The notes below the pieces were generated by a model that saw only the letters and a list, made by a program, of their open reading frames with translations, had not been told where the DNA came from and did not search any database. DNA of 10,142 nt. It comes from RGIG3872 sp045660245 (lineage in GTDB: Bacteria; Bacillota; Clostridia; Christensenellales; UBA1242). Positions 1 to 6,400 of the stretch are shown piece after piece (position 1 is the stretch's first letter; each line of letters starts with the position of its first letter). A program made the position numbers and the translations under genes. The stretch covers positions 1 to 10,142 of the forward strand of contig JAZRDJ010000046.1 of assembly GCA_045660245.1 (NCBI GenBank). Direction: 5' to 3'.

Positions 1-328
1 CATCATTTTCGAGCACTTCAATGATTTTTTTGCCGATCCCCTTGCCTTGCATCTCAGGATCGACATAAATCGTGAACAGGGAACTCTCTGTTTCGCTTCC
101 CCAAAACGGACCAATCGCTCCACACCCAACAATCTTCCCCTCAATCTTTGCGACATAAAAATGCGTCCACGAAATTCTCTGCATGAGCGCCTCTGGTGAG
201 AGCGCATTGCTCACACAATCTTCCACGACTGCCGGAGCATAAAAATCTGGCATTGATGCAAGCGCACTTCTCCTGCACATGCTCGAAACTTCTTCAATTT
301 CCTCTGGTTTCACTCTTTCAATGATCAC
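1..328 (-). CDS. GNAT-family N-acetyltransferase (5' part, runs off window)
   Basis: The first 109 residues of a GNAT acetyltransferase are visible; the gene continues past the left edge. This family transfers an acetyl group from acetyl-CoA to an amine; the substrate cannot be told here. The acetyl-CoA-binding motif A is clear: a beta strand LFTIYVDPEM (84-93) followed by QGKGIG (94-99), the Q/R-x-x-G-x-G/A pyrophosphate loop. Another strand, FYVAKIEGKIVGCGAIG (57-73), fits the preceding GNAT core. I chose the GTG at 328 because AAAGGAG lies 9 bases upstream and the nearest upstream ATG (349) is followed at once by a stop. The gene lies 102 bases downstream of the glycosylase on the same strand and has no strong promoter of its own, so co-transcription is likely. 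It uses Shine-Dalgarno initiation, unlike the leaderless first gene. Family certain; function not assignable. Confidence 0.88.
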   Translation of the reverse strand, partial: MIIERVKPEEIEEVSSMCRRSALASMPDFYAPAVVEDCVSNALSPEALMQRISWTHFYVAKIEGKIVGCGAIGPFWGSETESSLFTIYVDPEMQGKGIGKKIIEVLEND

Positions 329-337
329 TCTCTTTTT

Positions 338-344
338 CTCCTTT
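338..344 (-). promoter_or_regulatory. Shine-Dalgarno AAAGGAG deciding a GTG start
   Basis: On the minus strand AAAGGAG ends 9 bases before the GTG at 328. It fixes the start of the acetyltransferase gene and shows that Shine-Dalgarno initiation is used in this genome for a gene inside an operon. Confidence 0.75.
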
Positions 345-376
345 CACATTTGTTTTCAATTTGTATTTTCCCGTGC

Positions 377-411
377 TGTTATGCCTGACATAACATTCGG
401 TAATTCCTGAC
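377..411. repeat. Small hairpin and 22-base-spaced direct repeat between glycosylase and acetyltransferase genes
   Basis: TGTTATG (377-383) and CATAACA (389-395) form a perfect 7-bp inverted repeat with a 5-base loop. Overlapping it, the 12-mers at 378-389 (GTTATGCCTGAC) and 400-411 (GTAATTCCTGAC) match at 10 of 12 positions and start 22 bases apart, about two helical turns. There is no T run after the hairpin in either direction, so it is not a normal intrinsic terminator. It could be a regulator site, an mRNA-processing hairpin, or chance. Confidence 0.35.
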
Positions 412-430
412 AATTCTCTGCATTGATTGA

Positions 431-1270
431 TTATTTTTTTGCACCATTTTCACGCTCGGCAAAAAACAAATATTGCTGTGCAATGCCGGCAAGAGTATCG
501 CCAAAAAGTTCAATAAAATATTTTTCAATTTCTGTTCTTGTTCTCTCCCCAGCAAAAAAATGTGAGCGGTATACCTTGTTGACCCACGTGTCCACTGGGA
601 AAACATCAAACCTGTGGAACCCAAAAAGCAAAATACAACTTGCGACCTTTGGTCCAACCCCAGAAAGTGTCATGAGCCACTTTTTGATGTCCTCAGTGCT
701 CATTTTCGCAATTTCGTCATAGCACACGCCAACGAGCATCTCTGCTGTCTTTTTGAGATATGGCGCACGATACCCCGCATGGAGCGATGCAAAAAACTCG
801 TCACTTGCATTTGCAATTTTTTCGGCTGTTGGGAACGCTCTGTATTCTCCCATATCTTCCCCAATCTCACACAATGCTTCAACAATCTTTTGAATTCTCT
901 TGATGTTGTTGTTTGCTGAAATTATGAACGAAAAAATGACTTCTTCAATGTCATTTTTGAGGATTCTGATCCCATGCCCTTGATTTGTGGCTGATCGCAC
1001 CATTTCATGCTTTGAAAGTTCGCGCTTGATGCTTGAGTAGTCAGCGTTCAGGTCAAAAAACTCAATTGCCTTTTCCGTGTTGCTCGTTTCAATCACAGCC
1101 ACACCATCTCTTTCCTTGACACGCGCATATTCTCTGCCAAAATAGACCACGTACTCTGAGTCTACAATTTTCTTGAATCTGAAAATTTGCCCACATTCCA
1201 AAATATGCCTGATGCAAAAATCCTCAAGCCCAGTGATCACAATTTTGTTTCCATTCACTTCATACTTCAT
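431..1270 (-). CDS. ogg: 8-oxoguanine DNA glycosylase/AP lyase (OGG1 type)
   Basis: A 279-residue base-excision-repair enzyme that should remove 8-oxoguanine from DNA and nick the resulting abasic site. The N-terminal OGG domain (about 1-105) has CGQIFRF (26-32), the counterpart of the GQ-FRW segment of OGG1. The HhH-GPD domain follows: GIRILKNDIEEVIFSFI (100-116), SANNNIKRI (118-126, as in OGG1 SSNNNIARI) and GYRAPYL (166-172). The helix-hairpin-helix is LSGVGPKVA (202-210). Its K208 aligns with the OGG1 catalytic lysine and D227 in FPVDTWV (224-230) with the catalytic aspartate, so it looks active. There is no iron-sulphur cysteine cluster, which argues against MutY or Nth. It is shorter than the human enzyme and close to bacterial OGGs. 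The ATG at 1270 lies 6 bases after a perfect TATAAT, implying a leaderless mRNA. The acetyltransferase gene follows it. Confidence 0.95.
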   Translation of the reverse strand: MKYEVNGNKIVITGLEDFCIRHILECGQIFRFKKIVDSEYVVYFGREYARVKERDGVAVIETSNTEKAIEFFDLNADYSSIKRELSKHEMVRSATNQGHGIRILKNDIEEVIFSFIISANNNIKRIQKIVEALCEIGEDMGEYRAFPTAEKIANASDEFFASLHAGYRAPYLKKTAEMLVGVCYDEIAKMSTEDIKKWLMTLSGVGPKVASCILLFGFHRFDVFPVDTWVNKVYRSHFFAGERTRTEIEKYFIELFGDTLAGIAQQYLFFAERENGAKK

Positions 1271-1276
1271 GACATT

Positions 1277-1305
1277 ATTATATCAATAGCAAAAAATATT
1301 TGCAA
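1277..1305 (-). promoter_or_regulatory. Leaderless sigma70-type promoter of the glycosylase gene
   Basis: On the minus strand the -35 box TTGCAA (1305-1300), a 17-base spacer and a perfect -10 box TATAAT (1282-1277) precede the ATG at 1270, with only 6 bases between the -10 and the ATG. The -10 is also preceded by TGA, the extended -10 element. Transcription is expected to begin at or next to the A of the ATG, leaving no room for a ribosome-binding site; none is visible. Confidence 0.8.
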
Positions 1306-1312
1306 TAATAAC

Positions 1313-1329
1313 TTCACAAATTGTGTGAA
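1313..1329. promoter_or_regulatory. Inverted repeat over the divergent promoter, possible operator
   Basis: TTCACA (1313-1318) and TGTGAA (1324-1329) are perfect 6-bp inverted arms separated by AATTG. The left arm is the -35 box of the rightward gene. The position suits a repressor or activator site acting on the rightward gene and perhaps the glycosylase. Six-base arms in AT-rich DNA can arise by chance. Confidence 0.3.
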
Positions 1330-1341
1330 ATGATTTATAAT
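1313..1341 (+). promoter_or_regulatory. Leaderless sigma70-type promoter of the 204-residue HExxH gene
   Basis: The -35 box TTCACA (1313-1318, 5 of 6 to consensus), a 17-base spacer (1319-1335) and a perfect TATAAT (1336-1341) lie 6 bases before the ATG at 1348. It is back to back with the glycosylase promoter, with 7 bases between the two -35 boxes, so a protein bound here could affect both genes. Confidence 0.8.
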
Positions 1342-1347
1342 ATAACC

Positions 1348-1962
1348 ATGTTGTTTGTATATAATAAATTCAAATCAAAAAAATGGGTCAAACTCACCCC
1401 ACAAAAACGCCACAAGGTTCTTCAGGCGCTCGAGAACAAACTCGCCAAAGAACAAAACCGCGAGCCAGTCGACGTCACCCTGCACGAAAACGCGACATGG
1501 AATTGTTATGGCATGTTTGTGGCACGAGGTGACACAAAAAAAATACTCATTCACGAAAGCCTGCTTTTCGATCCAAGAATGCGCTTTCACGCCCTTGAAA
1601 CCATCATTCATGAAGGCCGTCACGCCATGCAGTACACAAAAGTCATGGAACAAGAACCAAAGTGGTATGAATTCAAGGCAAAACGCTGGAAAGAGAACTG
1701 GCAGGGCTACTTTTCGTCTTCGGAAGATATGACGATTTACAACAATCAGGAAATCGAACGCGACGCACAAAAATATACCATCAAAAAACTTCAAAAACTC
1801 GCAAGAAAATACAAAAATGAACGCGACTTTGCTTTCACTCTTGAAGCAAATATCAATAGATACGAAAACGCCGAAATGGAAGCCGCAAAAAAATATGGCA
1901 TCTTCGCACACTGGCGCATCAACCGCAAAGTTCGAAAAAAAGCCAAAAAGAATTCAAAATAA
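1348..1962 (+). CDS. HExxH zinc-metallopeptidase-like protein, 204 residues
   Basis: A predicted cytoplasmic protein with a zincin signature. The motif HEGRHAMQ (88-95) supplies H88 and H92 as metal ligands and E89 as the catalytic base. ExDA at 137-140 (EIERDAQKY) is the likely site of a third, acidic ligand, since HExxH proteins of this kind often carry ExDA 40-60 residues downstream. A strand before the motif, YGMFVARGDTKKILIH (54-69), fits the edge strand of a zincin fold. No signal peptide or membrane segment is visible; the last 15 residues are very basic (KVRKKAKKNSK). I chose the ATG at 1348 over TTG 1321 and ATG 1330 because the TATAAT box lies inside that extension. The gene converges on a second HExxH gene with a terminator between them. 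Peptidase activity and substrate are inferred, and I recognise no named family. Confidence 0.8.
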   Translation: MLFVYNKFKSKKWVKLTPQKRHKVLQALENKLAKEQNREPVDVTLHENATWNCYGMFVARGDTKKILIHESLLFDPRMRFHALETIIHEGRHAMQYTKVMEQEPKWYEFKAKRWKENWQGYFSSSEDMTIYNNQEIERDAQKYTIKKLQKLARKYKNERDFAFTLEANINRYENAEMEAAKKYGIFAHWRINRKVRKKAKKNSK

Positions 1963-1980
1963 ATTATATCAAAAAAACAA

Positions 1981-2013
1981 ACGCCAAGGACAAATTCCCT
2001 TGGCGTCTTTTTT
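1981..2013. terminator. Bidirectional intrinsic terminator between convergent genes
   Basis: ACGCCAAGG (1981-1989) pairs perfectly with CCTTGGCGT (1998-2006) around an 8-base loop, giving a 9-bp GC-rich stem. A T6 run (2008-2013) follows on the plus strand, and the A7 run at 1971-1977 gives a U run in the other direction. It sits between the stop codons at 1962 (+) and 2027 (-) and should end both transcripts. Confidence 0.92.
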
Positions 2014-2026
2014 ATATTTACAAAAA

Positions 2027-3130
2027 CTACCTTTCACGTATGCTCGCAAGCAAAATTCCAGCCTCATTTTTCCACTTGCTCATGGCGTCCATGACCAAAT
2101 CCTCATACACATGACCACCCTTTTGCACAAAACATTCAATCCCCTGCGCATATTCTGAATCAGACTCAATGCCAAACTCGCCAATGATTTCAGGCTCACC
2201 TGCACACCTGTCCATGTCGTTATCGCCATAATTAAACTTGCCCCTTTCAAAAAAGTTCACAAGTACCCCTTTGCTCTTCAAAAACGCGTCCTCAAGGATA
2301 ATCTTCTCTGCGATCTTGTCAAACTTGTTTGTGATGGTCTCAAATGCCTTTTTTGTGTCAAACCCAGTGGACAAAATCTCGTCTATTGCAGATTTTATCG
2401 CATTTCCATACTTTCCAGACCGCATCACACGCACACGCTCGTCAAAACGATCTATTGCCTTGCGGATTATTGGATTATGGACACCTTCTCGCTGGTACTC
2501 TGTCACTGAAAATAACTTGAACCATAAAGACTTTAAGTATAAGTGAAAATCAAGATTGTCAAAAATCTTGTATTTTTGAATTAACTTTTCAAACTCTTCA
2601 CCCGAATAAAGATACGCATCAAGTTCCGTGATGTCCGTGTAATAGTCCTCGTACCCATCAACGTCAGACGAGATAATTTCCTTTCCTTCCGCCTCTTCAA
2701 TCTCTTTAGAGATGTTCGCGATGAGGATCGCCTTACCCAATTGATCAGATGGTATTTGCTTGTGATACAAATATTTGTGCAACAAATACTCTTGCTCTGC
2801 ATGCTTGACTTCGTGAGGAACAATCATGAACAACTCCTCTGTGTCGCACATTTCGTCAAAAAGACACCTCACAGTGTTCGCATTCCTCTTGACTCTCGAA
2901 GCAAGGAAATGCCCAGATTCACCCGAGAGGTCCAAAACTCTCGCTTTGAGCGTCGGAATCCCGAGCCTCCTCGAGAACTTGTTTTGATACGCCTGCACGA
3001 CTTTGCCCACACTCTGCTCCTTGTACCTTTTTTGAATGAACAACTCCAAAAGCGCAGGAAAAGTCAAGCCATCAATATCAGTGGCAAACCCCGTCGTCCC
3101 AAAAAAACCATGAATTTTCTCATACTTCAT
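2027..3130 (-). CDS. HExxH zinc-metallopeptidase-like protein, 367 residues
   Basis: A predicted cytoplasmic protein with the motif HEVKHAEQ (106-113): H106 and H110 as metal ligands, E107 as catalytic base. ELDA (169-172), about 60 residues later, is a plausible third-ligand site. The HExxHAxQ plus ExDA layout is the same as in the convergent neighbour, as is the preceding segment (GHFLASR at 73-79 against GMFVAR), suggesting remote homology. Here the core is followed by about 190 mostly charged, probably helical residues with no motif I recognise, and preceded by a glycine-rich N-terminus. No signal peptide or membrane segment. The ATG at 3130 is set by TATAAT exactly 6 bases upstream, so the mRNA should be leaderless. 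The stop is TAG. The substrate is unknown; a function in proteolytic regulation is only a guess. Confidence 0.78.
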   Translation of the reverse strand: MKYEKIHGFFGTTGFATDIDGLTFPALLELFIQKRYKEQSVGKVVQAYQNKFSRRLGIPTLKARVLDLSGESGHFLASRVKRNANTVRCLFDEMCDTEELFMIVPHEVKHAEQEYLLHKYLYHKQIPSDQLGKAILIANISKEIEEAEGKEIISSDVDGYEDYYTDITELDAYLYSGEEFEKLIQKYKIFDNLDFHLYLKSLWFKLFSVTEYQREGVHNPIIRKAIDRFDERVRVMRSGKYGNAIKSAIDEILSTGFDTKKAFETITNKFDKIAEKIILEDAFLKSKGVLVNFFERGKFNYGDNDMDRCAGEPEIIGEFGIESDSEYAQGIECFVQKGGHVYEDLVMDAMSKWKNEAGILLASIRER

Positions 3131-3136
3131 GCCACA

Positions 3137-3165
3137 ATTATATCACACCACAAATCCACTTTCAA
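3137..3165 (-). promoter_or_regulatory. Leaderless sigma70-type promoter of the 367-residue HExxH gene
   Basis: On the minus strand TTGAAA (3165-3160), a 17-base spacer and a perfect TATAAT (3142-3137) preceded by TGA lie 6 bases before the ATG at 3130. This is the same geometry as at the glycosylase and the 204-residue HExxH gene. No Shine-Dalgarno sequence is visible. Confidence 0.82.
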
Positions 3166-3178
3166 TACCTATTTTTGC

Positions 3179-3328
3179 TTGCAAACCAACAAAAAAATCA
3201 TTACAACACATCTTGACATTAATCAAATTCTTGAAAGATACAACGAACGCATTTTTTCAAGAATATATAACAAACACCAAAGCAAAATTTTTGAAATTGT
3301 CAGTGACGACATCCGACTTTACAAATAA
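3179..3328 (+). pseudogene. Short coding-like frame: small protein or 3' remnant of a lost gene
   Basis: This frame encodes about 49 residues ending NERIFSRIYNKH, then SKIFEIVSDDIRLYK, with the mixed-charge heptad-like pattern and C-ending codons (GAC, ATC, TAC, AAC, CGC) typical of the plus-strand gene at 1348. The TAA at 3326-3328 is followed within 11 bases by a strong hairpin. These points suggest real coding sequence. No ATG is in frame in this stretch, and TTG 3179 is the only plausible start, without a Shine-Dalgarno. A weak TATTTT (3170-3175) is too close to fit the leaderless spacing seen elsewhere. It may be a very small protein, or the surviving 3' end of a gene whose front was lost when the neighbouring minus-strand gene arrived. 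No family recognised. Confidence 0.33.
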
Positions 3329-3338
3329 TATTTCACAT

Positions 3339-3376
3339 AAAAAAAGGGAAAGAGATAAAAACTCTTTACCTTTTTT
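3339..3376. terminator. Probable bidirectional intrinsic terminator after the giant gene
   Basis: A7-GGG-AAAGAG (3339-3354) pairs with CTCTTT-ACC-T6 (3362-3376) around a 7-base loop, with one mismatch (G against A) in the stem. Read on the minus strand it follows the stop of the giant gene at 3437 by about 60 bases and ends in CCC plus T7. Read on the plus strand it follows the short frame ending at 3328 and ends in T6. It can serve both directions. Confidence 0.8.
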
Positions 3377-3436
3377 AATATGCATTGTTTTTGGTATTGA
3401 TAATCTAAAGCATTTGTAATCAATTATGTTTTAAGA

Positions 3437-6400
3437 CTATTTCCCCTCTCCATTGCAGGTTTCACACTCTACATATCCATCATCGCAATAACAATCTATA
3501 ATTCCACCGGTACAATCGGGATTATAGCAATAACCACTTCCATCACAATCATAACAATAGCCATATCCATCACAATTCTGACACTCTCCAGACCCATCAC
3601 AATCATAACAAACATCTTCGTTTCCCGCATCTAGGCACCAGCACTCTCCAGTGCCTCTACATTCCTTACATTCTGGATCACCATCACAGGATGAGCAATA
3701 TCCAGTGCCACTACATTCGCCACAGGACCCAGTATTTCCAGATCCATTACAATCTGAACACTCATGAATTCCCCAACCACCACAATCAGGACATTCAATT
3801 TGTTTTATTTCAATTGTTATTACTTGTAAAGTACTTGACTCATAATATACTCTATCAAATTCAAACTCATCTTGTGAGTATGCATTATCATCAATAACTA
3901 TCTCCCAAAATGAAAATGGTATTTCATATTCAAATGTTCCAAAATAATTGTAATAATCGCTATCATCAAATACAAGATAATTATTGTAAGTGTAAATATC
4001 AAACTCAACATAATTTGGAACAATGTAGTAGTTACCATTACAAAAATCACACATATACTCTTCCATATTTATAAATGGTATTTGTATTATTTCTTCTGTT
4101 TCATGGTTTTCTAGATCAGTTGCTACAAAATTTAATTCCAAATAGACTTTTTCCACTGCACCAAATTCATAGAAGATGTCAAGATATTCAATTTCACAAC
4201 CACTTGTTACATTCGAAACCTCTGTATTGAAATCAATATTTGCATAACAATTTCCATTTTCGGTCCAAACAAACGCACCTTCTCCAGTAACCGCTGACGA
4301 AATTATGTGTGGTATATCAGATCCATAGATTTCCCAAATATCAATAAAATCAACACTTACACTTGAATTTCCACATGCACTTACCAATCCGCCATTTTCT
4401 GCAAGAACCAGCGTTCCACAAGGCGAGAATATCCAATTATGGCGAGCCATCAGTTCAGGATCAATCAATGATTCATCAATGTCTCCATTTGATTCTCTGA
4501 GTGAAACATTTATCAAATTTGCATCGTTCATAGTACAATATGAATCACCAACAAGAGCAACAATTCCGCCATTTCTGCCAGCAGTACAAGTATTAATTGT
4601 ACAAAAATCATATCCATCCAAAGTTTCATTTGCATCTGATGAAATACAAACCCCTACGTTTCCGGCAAAAATCGCGCCACCATCATATTTGGCTGAACAA
4701 TACCTTATTTCTGCTTCACCTTTAATATTGACAGACCATGTTTCTAGCGGACTCGTAAGCGATTCTTCAAGTTCACAATCAATGCAAATCGCACCACCAT
4801 AGTCTGCACGGCAATTTTCAATTGTTCCACCAGTCATCACAATCGGAGACACCCCCTGTGCTTCCAACCAACCGTCACTATATACATAAATCGCGCCACC
4901 TTCAACAGCATCAGAATTCTTGATTATTCCACCGTTCATTTCAAACCTAGTACCAGCGTTCAAGCAAATCGCGCCACCTCTGTATCTGTGGAGGTATTCC
5001 TCACCAGTTTCGTAGTTATAACGCTTTACTGGATTGTTGACACCTTCAAAGATGTTTCCAGAAATCTCACCACCATTCATCACAACCATAGATGAGTCAG
5101 TGAGATAAAGCCCTGCACCAATCATGTTCGTTGTATTTGACATAGTTTTGTTTCCTGAAATAATTGCCGCATTGATCGTGACAATAGCCTCACTTGCAAT
5201 CGCCATTGCCGCACCATTACCACTCACATATTCAGTACCATCATCAAGCAAGTGCCCAATAAGTTTGTTTCCGGTGATTTGAACACTTGTCTTGCTTGCA
5301 CCTTCACGTCCCAAAGTCAAGTTTGTACTACAAAGTATTCCACCACCATGTCGGTATGCAATATTGTCAGAAATTATACCGGCATAAATATTGAATGTTG
5401 AACCAGACACAGCATTGATTCCACCACCAGATGCAGCCTGATTCTTTGTGATGGTTCCACCAGTCATTTCAAATGTTCCAGCGACATAAATTCCACCACC
5501 TCTGGTGTTTGATGTTGATTTTATTCCAATGTTGGCCTCAATAGTACCACCACTCATTTCAAATGATGAGTTGCTTGTAACATAGAATCCAGCACCATTT
5601 GATTTTGACACATTGCTCGTCACTGATCCACCGCTCATCAAACCAGTAGAGTTGCTGTAAAAATAAACTCCACCACCATAAGTATCTGTTGCCATGTTTG
5701 AATCAATAAGACCACTTTGCATATTTAAATGTGATTTGTTATAAACATAAACACCGCCTGCACGAAGCGCACTGTTTCCAGCAACATTTCCACCCGTTAA
5801 ATTGAGCGTTGACTTGTTCAAATACACACCACCGCCAGCTGCCCCAGAAATGTTTCCATTATACGAAACAAGTATATTGTCATTGTTTGAGTAAGAATAA
5901 TTACCACCAATCGTTCCACCAGAAAAATCAAAAATTGAACTTGTCAAGTGAACACCACCACCATGAGAAACCGATTCGTTTCCTGTTATTTGACCATTCA
6001 CCATAGAAATTGTTGTATTTTGTACAGCAATTCCTCCACCAGTTTGAGCCCTGTTTCCTATAATAAACACACTCGTATGATCGATTGTTACATTGCCAAG
6101 AGAATAAATCGCACCACCACTACTACCAGAATTGTCCTCAAATTTGCCGGCAGAACCAATACTTACACCACCAAAGCTGTACATTGCACCACCATTTACG
6201 TTTGCAATATTACCAACAAAATTAATTTTTGAATTGTTGCTGCTCAAACAAGTTATTGTACTTTCAGAATAAATCGCACCGCCATCAAGCAAACAAGTAT
6301 TGTTAGTGAGATTTGTATCAAAATATAAATATCGAGAATATCCTTCATAACCCAAACTTTCAAACAAGATACCAGTATACAATGAGATATTCTTGGCAAC

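Larger units (their letters stand above)
3131..3436. other. 306-base stretch between the HExxH gene and the giant gene
   Basis: It holds, from left to right, the promoter of the 367-residue HExxH gene (3137-3165), the short coding-like frame (3179-3328) and a hairpin terminator (3339-3376). From 3377 to 3436 I see only AT-rich sequence: the 3' untranslated stretch of the giant gene. No tRNA or structured RNA is visible. Confidence 0.6.

Noticed and set aside
1321..1347. TTG 1321 or ATG 1330 as start of the 204-residue HExxH gene
   Set aside because: The perfect TATAAT at 1336-1341 lies inside this extension, and ATG 1348 has the same 6-base spacing as two other genes.
2741..3130. Long plus-strand frame starting at 2741 that runs into the short coding-like frame
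   Set aside because: Up to 3130 it lies opposite the HExxH protein gene, whose frame, motif and promoter are convincing. Only the part after the opposite promoter looks coding.
431..3439. Reassigned UGA codon (as in Gracilibacteria), because none of the four complete genes ends in TGA
   Set aside because: In-frame TGA is absent from all four long genes, including one with hundreds of glycines, so it is not used for glycine. Four stops is too few to draw more.
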